Shown: positions 15,648 through 25,274, numbered from the stretch's first letter. The stretch: DNA of 32,651 nt from Rhabdochlamydiaceae bacterium (GCA_017994195.1 JAGOLG010000008.1:1-32651); one strand, 5' to 3'. Notes: generated by a model not told the origin, from the sequence alone. Numbers and translations: made by a program.

Positions 15648-15661
15648 AGAATCAAGATTCT
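15648..15661. promoter_or_regulatory. Inverted repeat between divergent transcription units
   Basis: AGAATCAAGATTCT is a perfect 14-base palindrome in the 148-base gap between the glycosyltransferase operon and the plus-strand zinc-ribbon gene, 25 bases before its -10 box. It could be an operator for one or both units. No known factor is assigned. Confidence 0.3.
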
Positions 15662-15686
15662 TTCCCTATAAAGTCCCCCCTTATTA

Positions 15687-15692
15687 TATAAT
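15687..15692 (+). promoter_or_regulatory. -10 box of the zinc-ribbon gene
   Basis: A perfect TATAAT lies 24 bases before the ATG at 15717, with GGAG as ribosome binding site between them. The -35 position holds no good match to TTGACA. Confidence 0.45.
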
Positions 15693-15716
15693 GGCGTCAC
15701 AAAACGGAGAAAATAG

Positions 15717-16070
15717 ATGTCAAACGCAAATACAGCTGCTACCTTTACCGACATGTTCGTTGGACTCATTTTCTGTGTTGCATTAATTATCATCGCAATC
15801 ATTAAAAGAAAAAGACAGGCAGGACGTAGGTGGAAGCATCCCTTTTCTGCTAAAGTTAAAATCAATGACATTCCTCTGACTTGCCAGCATTGTAAAGAAG
15901 ATGTCTTCTACAAAAGAGAAGCTTTGATCGGATCGACATTAGTTACATTCTTTGGCTGGCATGCTTTCAACCAAAGCGGCGCAGCTTATTCGTGTGTTAA
16001 ATGCGGCCATCTTCATTGGTTCAACCGTCCCCGAGAAACAATCGTTGAAATGTTTCACAACAAGGAATAA
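15717..16070 (+). CDS. Small membrane-anchored zinc-ribbon protein
   Basis: Function unknown. The 117 residues have an N-terminal membrane helix (about 13-30, FVGLIFCVALIIIAIIK) followed by a basic stretch (KRKRQAGRRWK), so the C-terminal domain should be cytoplasmic. That domain has CQHC and, about 38 residues later, CVKC: two CxxC knuckles of a zinc ribbon. GGAG nine bases before the ATG and an upstream TATAAT support the start. It precedes topA by 60 bases and might share its transcript. The domain may bind nucleic acid or simply be structural. Confidence 0.75.
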   Translation: MSNANTAATFTDMFVGLIFCVALIIIAIIKRKRQAGRRWKHPFSAKVKINDIPLTCQHCKEDVFYKREALIGSTLVTFFGWHAFNQSGAAYSCVKCGHLHWFNRPRETIVEMFHNKE

Positions 16071-16130
16071 TCCTTGTTTGAAATCTTGGTTTAGTGATAT
16101 TAAACATTAAAATTATTATTCTGATTAAAA

Positions 16131-18647
16131 ATGAAAAAAGCTCTCATCATTGTTGAATCCCCCGCCAAAATTAAAACGCTCAAGAAGTTTTTGGGCCCAA
16201 AATACTCTTTTGAGTCTTCGCTCGGCCACATTCGAGATCTTCCCCGCAAAGGCTTTGGAATCGATATCAAAGATGACTTTGAACCCGACTACACCGTTTT
16301 AGAAGAAAAAAAAGAAGTAATCGCACGGCTCAAAAAAGCCGCGAAAGAAGCAGAGATCGTCTACCTCTCTCCCGATCCGGACCGAGAAGGAGAAGCGATT
16401 GCTTGGCACATCTTATCGATTCTTCCTCCTAAGACAAAAGCAAAACGGGTGACGTTTAACTCCATTACAAAAGAAGCGGTGTTAGAAGCGCTGGAGCATC
16501 CGCGCGATATTGACCAAGCCCTCGTTGATGCACAGCAGGCAAGACGTCTTTTAGACCGCATCGTGGGTTACAAAATTTCTCCGATCTTAACACGCCGTGT
16601 GCAAGGCGGCAAAGAAGGCGGACTATCGGCCGGACGTGTTCAATCTGTCGCTCTCAAACTCGTTGTTGATCGAGAAAAAGAAATCGAAGCGTTTAAAGCT
16701 GTTGAATATTGGACGATCTATATCGATTTCCAAACGAAGAAAACTGAAAATCCTTTTAGAGCGACTTTGATCTCAGTCGATGGCAAAAGGATCGACAAGG
16801 AAAAAATTGAAGGGAAGGATGTTTTCCTCATCTCCAATGAAAAAACAGCTCTCTCTTTGGTTGAAAAACTCAAAGCTTCTCAATTTAAAGTCGCCGATGT
16901 TGAGAAAAAAGAGAAAAGACGAAATCCCGTCGCTCCGTTTATCACATCCACACTGCAGCAAGAAGCCAGCCGCCACTTTGGGTTTTCTGCAACACGCACA
17001 ATGAACATCGCCCAAACCCTTTACGAAGGGGTAGAGCTCGGAAAAGATGGTTCAGAAGGTTTGATCACCTATATGCGTACCGACTCGGTCCGCATTGCGC
17101 CGGAAGCAATGACACCCTTAAGACAGTACATTGTTAAAGTCTTTGGAAAGGAGTACCTCCCTGACTCGCCGCGCATGTTCTCAACGAAAAAAAGCGCGCA
17201 AGATGCCCACGAAGCGATCCGTCCTACCAACTTGCAATTTGCTCCTGAGAAAATTGAAAAATATCTTACCCCCGATCAATTCAAACTCTACACGCTCATC
17301 TGGAAAAGATATATTGCTTCCCAAATGAATCCCGCAATTTATGACACGATTTCCTGCGATATCGAAGCAAGCCAAAAAATGATCCTGCGTGCTACCGGCT
17401 CCGTCATTAAGTTCCCCGGCTTTTTAGCCGTCTACGAAGAAAAGCAAGACAGTGCAGTAGAAGCAGATAAAAAAGAGGATGAACACCGCCTTCTCCCTCC
17501 TCTTGCTCAAGGCCAGCCGCTGATACCTCAAAACATTACCCCCGAACAATCTTTTACCAAACCTCCTCCACGCTTTACAGAAGCGTCCCTTGTGAAAGAA
17601 CTCGAACGCCTAGGCATTGGCAGGCCTTCTACTTACGCGACTATCATGCAAAAAATCCAAAGCCGCGATTATACAATTAAAGAGCGGGGAACACTCAAAC
17701 CGACAGAGCTTGGAACCGTGATCGCCCGCATGCTCGAAGACAATTTTAAACTCATCATGGATGTCACCTTTACGGCAACCATGGAAGATGCGCTTGAACA
17801 GGTTGCTGAAAACAAAATTAAGTGGAAAGAGCTCATCTCCGAATTCTGGAAGGAGTTTATCCCAACAGTGGAAAATGCAGAGAAAGAGGCTTTTGTTCCT
17901 AAAGAGCTCACAGATATTAAATGCCCAAAATGCAGCCACAAGCTCCAAAAAATCTGGTCGAGGAATAAATATTTCTACGGTTGCTCCAACTATCCAGAAT
18001 GCGACTACACAGCGCCGATTGAAGCGCTCGACTTTAATAAAGAAGATTATGCCCCCGGGTTTGACTGGGATCAAAAATGCCCCAAATGCAAAGGCCCTAT
18101 GAAACTTCGCTTTGGGAAGTTTGGACCCTTCCTCGGCTGTGAAACCTATCCCAAATGCAAAGGTATCGTCAATATTCCGAAAAAGGGCGAGCCGCCTCCA
18201 GCCGACATGCCTTCTTGTCCTGCTATTGGCTGCGATGGAAAAATGACCCCCAGAAGATCCCGCTTTGGAAAAGTGTTCTTCTCCTGCACGAACTTCCCTG
18301 ACTGCGATGTGATCGTCAACAATTTAGACGATCTTCAAAACAAATACGTCAACCATCCGAAAACAGCCTACGTCAAAAAAGCAAAGACCGGACGTTTTGG
18401 TAAAAAAGGCAAAGGCGGCGGCTCACTCTCTATCTCAGATGAGCTCAAAGAAGTCGTCGGTGATAAAGTAGAGTCCCGCGGTGATGTGACGAAAAAAATC
18501 TGGGAATACATCAAAAAGCACAAGCTTCAAGACAAAAAAAATAAACGGCTCATTGTTCCCGATGCCAAACTCGCTAAAGTCTTCGGTTCAAAAAAACCAA
18601 TCGACATGATGCAGCTTGCAAAAACCCTCGGACCACACTTTAAATAA
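16131..18647 (+). CDS. topA: DNA topoisomerase I fused to a C-terminal SWIB domain
   Basis: Type IA topoisomerase that relaxes negative supercoils by single-strand passage. The 838 residues show the Toprim domain (ALIIVESPAKIKTLKKFLG at the start; catalytic PDPDREGEAIAWHI at 81-94), the active-site tyrosine Y314 in GLITYMRTDSVR, the helix LGIGRPSTYATIM, then three four-cysteine zinc knuckles between about 598 and 725 (CPKC/CSNYPEC, CPKC/CETYPKC, CPAIGC/CTNFPDC). Residues from about 758 on (LSISDELKEVVG, VTKKIWEYIKKHKLQD, KLAKVFGSKKPIDMMQL) form a SWIB/MDM2-like domain, otherwise typical of eukaryotic chromatin remodelling. The fusion is characteristic of chlamydiae. No Shine-Dalgarno is evident; the ATG lies directly at the Toprim domain. 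Confidence 0.97.
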   Translation: MKKALIIVESPAKIKTLKKFLGPKYSFESSLGHIRDLPRKGFGIDIKDDFEPDYTVLEEKKEVIARLKKAAKEAEIVYLSPDPDREGEAIAWHILSILPPKTKAKRVTFNSITKEAVLEALEHPRDIDQALVDAQQARRLLDRIVGYKISPILTRRVQGGKEGGLSAGRVQSVALKLVVDREKEIEAFKAVEYWTIYIDFQTKKTENPFRATLISVDGKRIDKEKIEGKDVFLISNEKTALSLVEKLKASQFKVADVEKKEKRRNPVAPFITSTLQQEASRHFGFSATRTMNIAQTLYEGVELGKDGSEGLITYMRTDSVRIAPEAMTPLRQYIVKVFGKEYLPDSPRMFSTKKSAQDAHEAIRPTNLQFAPEKIEKYLTPDQFKLYTLIWKRYIASQMNPAIYDTISCDIEASQKMILRATGSVIKFPGFLAVYEEKQDSAVEADKKEDEHRLLPPLAQGQPLIPQNITPEQSFTKPPPRFTEASLVKELERLGIGRPSTYATIMQKIQSRDYTIKERGTLKPTELGTVIARMLEDNFKLIMDVTFTATMEDALEQVAENKIKWKELISEFWKEFIPTVENAEKEAFVPKELTDIKCPKCSHKLQKIWSRNKYFYGCSNYPECDYTAPIEALDFNKEDYAPGFDWDQKCPKCKGPMKLRFGKFGPFLGCETYPKCKGIVNIPKKGEPPPADMPSCPAIGCDGKMTPRRSRFGKVFFSCTNFPDCDVIVNNLDDLQNKYVNHPKTAYVKKAKTGRFGKKGKGGGSLSISDELKEVVGDKVESRGDVTKKIWEYIKKHKLQDKKNKRLIVPDAKLAKVFGSKKPIDMMQLAKTLGPHFK

Positions 18648-18717
18648 GATTTCTTTCGAAACATATTCTAGAAAATACAAGATTTTATAGAATGCGATTT
18701 ATCGAAAGGAGTTTAAT

Positions 18718-18867
18718 ATGCCTCTAAAGAAGGGGAAAAGCGACGAGATCGTCTCAGAGAATATCCGCGAACTGATGCACGCGGGCCATCCTCAAAAGCA
18801 AGCGATCGCCATCGCTCTTAAAACCGCAGGCAAATCCCGAAAAAAGAAGTCTAAGAAAAAGTCCTAA
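18718..18867 (+). CDS. Small basic 49-residue protein
   Basis: A short gene starting [19 protein letters not shown], with a near-ideal ribosome binding site (AAAGGAG, six bases before ATG) and ending in a lysine-rich tail ([11 protein letters not shown]). The middle reads [20 protein letters not shown]. Short proteins with the same K-S-x-x-I-V-S-x-N-I-R-E-L and G-x-P-Q-K-Q-A-x-A-I-A pattern are common in bacteria and phages as uncharacterised proteins; the tail suggests nucleic acid binding. It follows topA by 70 bases and overlaps the 3' end of the opposing O-antigen ligase-like gene by 17 bases. Confidence 0.8.
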   Translation: MPLKKGKSDEIVSENIRELMHAGHPQKQAIAIALKTAGKSRKKKSKKKS

Positions 18868-20143
18868 TTCTCTGAAAATACCCATAGACAACAGCTGCAT
18901 GGATCCATACATAGGGCCTAAAAAGCCCTTGATTCATCTGCAGCGCCACAATCATCACAACCAATGATAAGAAGAGTGCTGTGGCGATTTTTTTAGATTC
19001 TAAGTCAATTGAAAGATCTTTCATGACCTCTTGGAAAGAGCGATAGAAAACATAACCTAGATAGATAAAGGCCAAAAGCCCCACAATTCCAAGACTTGCA
19101 AGCACTTCCGTAAAACAATTCGTGGGATCGAAGGCTTCAAACTCTTGTAATGTTTCCATTTTTAAATCATAAACAGACTCTTCACGAAAACCTTCTGTGC
19201 TCACCCCGCCAAGCCCTGCGCCTAAAATGGGATGCCTTATAAACGTTTTACAAGCTGCAACGATTCCTTCCCATCTGGCAGAAAATGACCAGTGCGCAAG
19301 AAAACCAAAATAAAAAAACTTAAAAATCGAATGAAGTGCAATTTCATAAAAAAGCACTGTGAAGACAGCTAGCAAAATGAAAGAGGTCGTTAACATTTTA
19401 GTAAATTTCTGCCGTACTTCTTTTTGAAATGGGTTGAGCCTCTTAAACAGTATGCTTACTAAAAAAACAGGGTAAGAAACGATGAGGCCTGTTGAAGTTG
19501 AAATCAACATGAGCATGTTTTGACAGAACAATTTGATGCGGCTCATGGGCCGTTTGTATTCTCTAAGTAATGCCGCACCATTATGAAACATGACATACGG
19601 GATCATATAGAGCGCATAATACGAGGGCTCATATGTCCACGCTTGACCTCTTGCAATCATAATGACTCTTTGCAATGCTAAAGGATCATACACTCCAACA
19701 ATAGACAATGCCACCTGCAGCGCGGCATATGAACCCACAACTAAAAAAGAACCCCAATAAATCCGAAAAAAGCGATCAAGATCCGTGTTCATCACGATCT
19801 GAAGAGGAAGAAAAAAATAGACCAAAAAATTAAAAAGATAGACACCGACATAGCCAAAAGAACGCAAAGGAGCCGCTCCAAATACCGCTGAAAGAACAAG
19901 CGAGGCTAGAATGAAGGCAAACGCGATCAACATCCGGCGCTCTAACTTCCACACCAACTTTTGCAGCATGACCCAGCCAAAAAGCACTAAAGCCAAGATA
20001 TGGCCTATTTTAGGTTTATAAATGCCTAAAACTAAATGGAGCTGCTCTCCCGATGAAAATAGAAGATAAAAAAAAAGAAGCGTGAAAAATACCGTTAACG
20101 CAAAGGAGCGCTTGAGAACTCCAGCACTACTTAACACGGCCAT
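18851..20143 (-). CDS. O-antigen ligase/polymerase-like membrane protein (WaaL/Wzy family)
   Basis: Polytopic inner-membrane protein with about ten or more hydrophobic helices; after the ATG used here it has 430 residues. A large hydrophilic loop in the C-terminal half contains [16 protein letters not shown], the conserved motif of the Wzy_C/O-antigen ligase superfamily. With an ABC-type exporter nearby a WaaL role, joining exported glycan to lipid A-core, is more likely than Wzy polymerase. Start: an in-frame TTG at 20191 would add 16 residues and overlap manC by 65 bases; the ATG at 20143 ([13 protein letters not shown]) gives a 17-base overlap and is preferred, though neither has a clean Shine-Dalgarno. 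It is the last gene of the minus-strand polysaccharide operon. Confidence 0.8.
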   Translation of the reverse strand: MAVLSSAGVLKRSFALTVFFTLLFFYLLFSSGEQLHLVLGIYKPKIGHILALVLFGWVMLQKLVWKLERRMLIAFAFILASLVLSAVFGAAPLRSFGYVGVYLFNFLVYFFLPLQIVMNTDLDRFFRIYWGSFLVVGSYAALQVALSIVGVYDPLALQRVIMIARGQAWTYEPSYYALYMIPYVMFHNGAALLREYKRPMSRIKLFCQNMLMLISTSTGLIVSYPVFLVSILFKRLNPFQKEVRQKFTKMLTTSFILLAVFTVLFYEIALHSIFKFFYFGFLAHWSFSARWEGIVAACKTFIRHPILGAGLGGVSTEGFREESVYDLKMETLQEFEAFDPTNCFTEVLASLGIVGLLAFIYLGYVFYRSFQEVMKDLSIDLESKKIATALFLSLVVMIVALQMNQGLFRPYVWIHAAVVYGYFQRIRTFS

Positions 20144-21518
20144 AGACGTCTTCAAAACGGACGATATCGTCTTCGCCTGTGTATTCTCCAACCTGCACCT
20201 CGATCATCTCCAATGGAACTTTTCCCGGATTCTCAAGACGATGAATAGTGGATTTTGAAATGTAAATGCTTTCGTTCTCATGAAGCAATTTCTCTTCATC
20301 ACCAACGGTTACTCGGGCAGTGCCTGTAACAACCACCCAATGCTCGCTCCGATGGTAATGTTTTTGAAGGCTGAGTTTTTGACCCGGATTTACAATGATC
20401 CGTTTGACTTTGAACCGAGGACCCGTCTCCAAAACAGAATATTGCCCCCAAGGTCTTTGCATTGTGGAATGTTCTTGAATTTCTTTTGTTTTTATTTTTT
20501 TGAGTTCTTCAACAAGCTCTTTAACCTTTTGAGATTCACCTTTCTTCCCTAGAAAAAGGGCATCATCGGTTTCAACGATGATGACATCTTCAAGACCAAT
20601 AGTGGAAATCAGCCTTTTCCCTCCATAGATCAAGCTGTTTTTCGTATCTATATCGTGGACATTGCCTACTTTTACGTTTTGATTGGAATCTTTTTCAAGC
20701 GCATCAAAAACACTGTCCCACGATCCTAAGTCAGACCATGTTAAAGAAAGTGGAATCACAACAATATTGCTGGTTTGCTCCATCAATCCATAATCAATTG
20801 AAATAGGATTCAACGTACTGAACTTTTCTTGCAACTCCTGATAGGACAGAAGAGCAGCTTCATTCAATTCAGGTGCATTTGCAGCGATTTCTTGAAAAAA
20901 TGTGCTGGCTGTAAAAGCAAACATTCCGCTGTTCCAGAGATAACCGCCTTCGCTTAAATATTTTTCTGCAACGACCAGCGATGGTTTTTCAACAAACTGC
21001 AGCACTTTATGAATGCCGGTTTCCGCATCAAAAGAAGTCTGCAGATAGCCGTACCCCGTTTCAGGTTTAGTAGGAACAATGCCAAAAACGACAAGTACAT
21101 TCTTTCGTGCTAATTCCTCTACCCCGCTGATCAGTGCTTCGAATTTTTCTTGCGGTTCGATGATTTGATCAGAAGGTGTTACTAAGATTGTTTCATCAAG
21201 ATCTACGCCTTCCACTTCAGTCAAATATTTTACTGCGTAAACAATCGCAGGGCCTGTATTTTTTCTGACGGGCTCTATAATAACCCGCTCTTCAAGCAAC
21301 GGATGAATGGCTTTAGCCTGACTTTTGACAAGATGTAAACATTCAGGGTTCGTTAGGATGAGAATATCGCTTAGAGCCTCTTTCTTATAGAAACGAAGAA
21401 TTGTCTTTTGAAGGAGCGACCACTCGCCATCAATTTTTAAAAACTGCTTGGGAAATGAATCTCGAGATAAAGGCCAAAGACGCGTCCCACTACCGCCGGC
21501 TAGTATAACGATTTTCAC
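20127..21518 (-). CDS. manC: Mannose-1-phosphate guanylyltransferase / mannose-6-phosphate isomerase
   Basis: Bifunctional enzyme giving GDP-mannose from mannose-1-phosphate and GTP, with a cupin isomerase domain interconverting fructose-6-P and mannose-6-P. The 463 residues begin MKIVILAGGSGTRLWPLSRD, the nucleotidyltransferase signature, with FPKQFLKI next and FVEKPS and GYLWNSGMF farther on. The C-terminal type II isomerase domain (about 350-463) includes RPWGQYSVLE, LSLQKHYHRSEHWVVVTG with the metal-binding histidines, and STIHRLENPG. Start is GTG, supported by GGGAGG six bases upstream. It overlaps the upstream GT4 gene by 29 bases. GDP-mannose probably feeds both GT4 enzymes and the epimerase at 26654-27643. 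Confidence 0.93.
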   Translation of the reverse strand: MKIVILAGGSGTRLWPLSRDSFPKQFLKIDGEWSLLQKTILRFYKKEALSDILILTNPECLHLVKSQAKAIHPLLEERVIIEPVRKNTGPAIVYAVKYLTEVEGVDLDETILVTPSDQIIEPQEKFEALISGVEELARKNVLVVFGIVPTKPETGYGYLQTSFDAETGIHKVLQFVEKPSLVVAEKYLSEGGYLWNSGMFAFTASTFFQEIAANAPELNEAALLSYQELQEKFSTLNPISIDYGLMEQTSNIVVIPLSLTWSDLGSWDSVFDALEKDSNQNVKVGNVHDIDTKNSLIYGGKRLISTIGLEDVIIVETDDALFLGKKGESQKVKELVEELKKIKTKEIQEHSTMQRPWGQYSVLETGPRFKVKRIIVNPGQKLSLQKHYHRSEHWVVVTGTARVTVGDEEKLLHENESIYISKSTIHRLENPGKVPLEMIEVQVGEYTGEDDIVRFEDVYGRVK

Positions 21519-22605
21519 AAAAGGCCTCCCATTGTTGATCTATGAATTGTTTTAATTCTTTCTTAAACCGATCGACTCCAAACTTTTCACTGTGTGATCG
21601 GATCACCTTACCATTCCAGCTGATTTTTTCAAATTCCTCTATTGCCGATATTAAACTTTGTGCAGATTGCTCATTAAAAAAAAGGCCCGTTGTTTCAGGG
21701 ATAACCGTTTCCAATGCTCCTCCTTGCCCATAGGCAATGACAGGTGTGCCCGAAGCCTGGGCTTCCAGCGGAGCTATCCCAAAGTCTTCTTCAGCTACAA
21801 AAATAAATCCTTTTGCTGAAGCATAAAGTTCTCGAACAATTTCATCTGGTTGAAACCCTAGAAGTTCAATATTGCTTTTAGCTTTTTTTCGAAGTTTTTC
21901 AAGTTCTGGGCCAGCTCCAACAATCTTAATTTTTTTAGATGGCATCTGATTAAATGCTTCAACGATAAGATCCACCCTTTTATATGGAACCAGGCGAGAA
22001 ACTGATAGATAAAAATCCTCCTTGGAATCTTTAGCAGAAAACAATGTGGTAGAAATCGGCGGATAAATAACCGCAGCCTCACGATTATAAAGCCTCTTAA
22101 TTCTCTGAGCGACATATTTAGAGTTCGCGATAAAGGCATCAACGCGGGATACCGAATCAAAGTCCCATTTTCGGAGGAATTTTAAGACTTGGCGCGCAGC
22201 CATTGCTTTAAAAGTTCCTACAGACTCTAAATACTGTTTTTCTAGATCCCATGCATATCTCATAGGGGTATGACAGTAGCAAATGTGGAGTTGATCGCTG
22301 CGGGTTTTAATTCCTTTTGCAACAGCATGAGAACTGGAAATAATAAGATCATATTCAGCCAAATTAAATCTCTCAATGGCAAGAGGATATAGAGGAAGGT
22401 AATTGCGATAAAACTGCTGCGTAAAGGGCATTTTCTGAATAAATGAATGTCTAACATCTGCATTTTGAATGCTTTCACTCAGAATATTTTTTGTGCTTTG
22501 GAATAAAGTAAAAACCGGAGCAGGATAAAGCTTCAAAATTTCTTCTAGGACTCTTTCAGCGCCTCCAATTCCCATAAGCCAGTCATGAACAATTGCCATC
22601 TTCAT
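21490..22605 (-). CDS. GT4 glycosyltransferase, probable mannosyltransferase
   Basis: GT-B-fold retaining glycosyltransferase of family 4, 371 residues, cytoplasmic or membrane-associated. It shows MAIVHDWLMGIGGAERVLEEI at the start (split by the donor-binding GGAE turn), CYCHTPMRYAWDLEKQYL near 110, LSVSRLVPYKRVDLIVEAF near 200, and the E-x7-E motif EEDFGIAPLEAQASGTPVIAYG near 290 that binds the nucleotide diphosphate. The CHTPMRYAWD segment is typical of WbaZ-like mannosyltransferases of O-antigen loci. Start overlaps the previous stop as ATGA; position before manC fits GDP-mannose as donor. Confidence 0.88.
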   Translation of the reverse strand: MKMAIVHDWLMGIGGAERVLEEILKLYPAPVFTLFQSTKNILSESIQNADVRHSFIQKMPFTQQFYRNYLPLYPLAIERFNLAEYDLIISSSHAVAKGIKTRSDQLHICYCHTPMRYAWDLEKQYLESVGTFKAMAARQVLKFLRKWDFDSVSRVDAFIANSKYVAQRIKRLYNREAAVIYPPISTTLFSAKDSKEDFYLSVSRLVPYKRVDLIVEAFNQMPSKKIKIVGAGPELEKLRKKAKSNIELLGFQPDEIVRELYASAKGFIFVAEEDFGIAPLEAQASGTPVIAYGQGGALETVIPETTGLFFNEQSAQSLISAIEEFEKISWNGKVIRSHSEKFGVDRFKKELKQFIDQQWEAFCENRYTSRR

Positions 22606-23669
22606 AATAATTCATCCATCACTTTGACATGATTTTGCGCTGCTTTTTCCCATGTAAATTCATCAACCCTTGCTTTTCCTCTTTCAATAAGAGAAGGCCG
22701 TATAAGAGGATTTTCGATCAAATCGCATATCTTTTGTGCCATATCTTCGATGTCAAACGGATTTACATATAAAGCCGCATTGCCACACACTTCAGGATAG
22801 CTCGCAACGCTTGAAACAACTGCCGGACACCCCATCGCCATTGCTTCCAGAGGTGCAAAACCAAAACCTTCGTAAAAAGAGGGTGAAATCGTAGCATAAG
22901 CCGATTGGTAAAGCTCAGGCAGATCTTTTTCTGCAACTTGACCTAAAAATCGGACGTGTTGTCTTAGATGAGGAAATACTTCAAAAACTTTTAAATACTC
23001 AACATTCTTCACTGTCTTTCCAACCAGAGCTAAATGCCATTCTTTATGTTTTTGAATGACAAGATTCCATGCCCTTAGCAATCTTGTTAAATTTTTATGC
23101 GGCGCTAAAGTGCTTACAAACAAGAAATAGTTTTGAGGAAGTGGGTTTTGGACGTGCAAAGAAAATAGATTCGTATTCACACCGTTGTGAATCACCGAAA
23201 TTTTATCTGTAGAAACCCCTGTATGCTTAATCATTTCATCCTGTGAGAATTGCGACACCGTGATGATATGATCCGAAATTGCAACCGCACTTTTAATCAT
23301 CATCTTCGCATAGATTCTTTTTGGCAAACTAAGTGTCTGCCCATAGGCTAAATGATACACATCATGGATCGTCACGATCCTTTTTTTTGCTTTGATAGGA
23401 AAAATAGGAATGTTGTAATGGGGAGTCCAATATAAGTCACAAGCAGGTATTCGAAGAGGAAGCTCCATCTGCTCTTGAATTGTGTAGAGAGCTGATTTTA
23501 GAGGAATGATATCGAAAGTTTTAAGTTCCGGCCAAACCTCCATAAGCGAGAGCGGAGCTAGAACACGTAAAGATGGAAAAGCGTTTTTAAGAAACGGAAG
23601 AATATTTCGTATGTAAGTTCCTATCCCTGAATGCATTCCCATCCGAGCATCGACACAAATCTCTTTCAT
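22602..23669 (-). CDS. GT4 glycosyltransferase, probable mannosyltransferase
   Basis: A second family 4 enzyme of 355 residues. It begins ICVDARMGMHSGIGTYIRN (the loop GIGTY contacts the donor), has TIHDVYHL and HNGVNTNLFS, then FLFVSTLAPHKNLTRLLRAW near 185 and the E-x7-E motif FYEGFGFAPLEAMAMGCPAVVS near 270. The sequence resembles mannosyltransferases of O-antigen synthesis and probably adds another residue of the same repeat as its neighbour. ATGA overlaps link it to the genes on both sides (22602-22605 and 23666-23669), so translation is coupled through the operon. Confidence 0.88.
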   Translation of the reverse strand: MKEICVDARMGMHSGIGTYIRNILPFLKNAFPSLRVLAPLSLMEVWPELKTFDIIPLKSALYTIQEQMELPLRIPACDLYWTPHYNIPIFPIKAKKRIVTIHDVYHLAYGQTLSLPKRIYAKMMIKSAVAISDHIITVSQFSQDEMIKHTGVSTDKISVIHNGVNTNLFSLHVQNPLPQNYFLFVSTLAPHKNLTRLLRAWNLVIQKHKEWHLALVGKTVKNVEYLKVFEVFPHLRQHVRFLGQVAEKDLPELYQSAYATISPSFYEGFGFAPLEAMAMGCPAVVSSVASYPEVCGNAALYVNPFDIEDMAQKICDLIENPLIRPSLIERGKARVDEFTWEKAAQNHVKVMDELL

Positions 23670-25204
23670 AAAACTCGGCGAGCAAAAGAGCGCGCTCGGT
23701 CGCTATATTTATTGAAGTATCGGACCAAAAGATATCTAAGATTGAAGATCAATTTCTTCTTTGCAAGCGCAGGGGTTAGAAAAAATTTCCTTTTCTTTTG
23801 CTTTGCAGGAGTATAGCCATAAGAGCTGCCTGTGATATATGATGTAACCCTCATATCAAGATGTTTTTGAAAAATCACATTATAATCGGTATAGTTAACG
23901 TTTATTCCAATGATCTTAGAGTTCGGTTTAACAATTCGAACAGTTTCCAAAAATTGCTTCATCAATTTTTTTAGCAAGATTTTCGGAGATTGGACGCCGC
24001 TTCCTTCATCAAATCCGAAGTCAAAAATAACTAAAGAATCATAGCTGCCCATTTTGTTAATGTTTAGCTTTTCGGAGAATTGATTCTCCTTGAGATACAA
24101 TTCGATCATTTCTGCTAATTCTAAATTGTGTCCAAAATATGAAATATTCCTACTTTTAGAAGAATTGCTTAAATGATCCACTAAATAAGTAAAAATTCTC
24201 GGTATTGAATAACTCGTTTTGCTGTACAAACGCACATTATTCAAAATTTCATACTTTCTCATTGGGAATTTTTCTAAAATATTTACAACGTTTTTTAAAT
24301 GTGTCTTTGAACCAAGTAAAATCTCTTCAATCTGTTCATCTGCAAGTCCCCACTCAACTCCATTTGCGACAGGAGTCATCATGCTATCACCAACAAATTG
24401 ATTCCAATCATTCTCTGTCCGGTTTTTGCTATGGAGCATCGACTCTTTATAAGTGTGGTTGCAGTGATATCCCTTTAATTCTTTTTCTAAAGACCCACTT
24501 GTCTTATTCATTAGAAATAAGCGTTTAGCTAAGTTTGAATCGGTATGCCATCCTTTGAGCATTTTTTCATCAAATCCCCTTATTTCAAAAACATCTTTTC
24601 TGAGCATCAGCTGAAAGTCGCCCAGATTGTCAAACTGTATAAATCCTTCCTTACGAACCACTGTATCCAGATGCAGTTTTGGGCCCATTTCTTTTAAAAA
24701 CAAAATATTCCCCAAGGGATCCAACCGGTTTAAAGAGAGTTCCCATAAGTTTTCAGGCAGCTCAAACCGAGGAAGTGAAAAATATCCATCCTCTAGACAA
24801 GCCACGATTTCAGTGATGCTTTTTTTATTTTGAGGCACAAAAATCATGTCGATATTCGTCGAAAGGATCCATTTGTTTTTCGGATTGCTCCTCCGGATGC
24901 CGACATTTCTTGCAACAGGTTCCAAAATAGGAAGATGCGTATTAAAACGGGCATGCTGATAAGAACGAACTCTAAAAACCTTGATGAGCTTTTTTGCTTT
25001 ATCCGTAAGGGTGTCTTGAATCGCTTCAATAATGGAGGGCATTTCATCAGATGAATTATAATCGACAAAAATAATTTCATCATAAGGATCTGATAAAAGT
25101 TCAGCCAGGCAGTTTAAACTAATTGTAACTCTTTTATGATAGTTATAGCCATGATCATCGTTTCGGCCGAATAGAATAACAGACAACATACGTGCTCTCA
25201 TCAT
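23666..25204 (-). CDS. GT2-like glycosyltransferase with extra C-terminal domain
   Basis: First gene of the minus-strand polysaccharide operon. The N-terminal 270 residues are a GT-A fold: LSVILFGRNDDHGYN, DEIIFVDYNSSDEMPSI, NVGIRRSNPKNKWILSTNID (N-x-D as metal motif), then GDFQLMLRKDVFEIRGFDE and GWHTDSNLAKRLFL. The same motifs occur in the same order in the product of 28496-29611, so they form one subfamily. The rest (about 330-510) has SYFGHNLELAEMI and DSLVIFDFGFDEG, resembling a nucleotide-binding or methyltransferase-like domain. The longest open frame starts at a TTG (25219); ATG 25204 is chosen, and ATG 25189 (MLSVILF) is also possible. The exact sugar is unknown. Confidence 0.75.
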   Translation of the reverse strand: MMRARMLSVILFGRNDDHGYNYHKRVTISLNCLAELLSDPYDEIIFVDYNSSDEMPSIIEAIQDTLTDKAKKLIKVFRVRSYQHARFNTHLPILEPVARNVGIRRSNPKNKWILSTNIDMIFVPQNKKSITEIVACLEDGYFSLPRFELPENLWELSLNRLDPLGNILFLKEMGPKLHLDTVVRKEGFIQFDNLGDFQLMLRKDVFEIRGFDEKMLKGWHTDSNLAKRLFLMNKTSGSLEKELKGYHCNHTYKESMLHSKNRTENDWNQFVGDSMMTPVANGVEWGLADEQIEEILLGSKTHLKNVVNILEKFPMRKYEILNNVRLYSKTSYSIPRIFTYLVDHLSNSSKSRNISYFGHNLELAEMIELYLKENQFSEKLNINKMGSYDSLVIFDFGFDEGSGVQSPKILLKKLMKQFLETVRIVKPNSKIIGINVNYTDYNVIFQKHLDMRVTSYITGSSYGYTPAKQKKRKFFLTPALAKKKLIFNLRYLLVRYFNKYSDRARSFARRVL

Positions 25205-25274
25205 GGACCGATTCTTCAATTCTTAACAATCGATTTTTAAGACTCAAACAGTAAAAAGGTTGAAAAAATAGAGA

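Noticed and set aside
17761-18102. 113-residue plus-strand frame inside topA
   Set aside because: Shadow frame of topA without recognisable motifs or a ribosome binding site.
24205-24528. 107-residue frame opposite the GT2-like gene
   Set aside because: Antisense to conserved coding sequence, low-complexity composition and no start signal.
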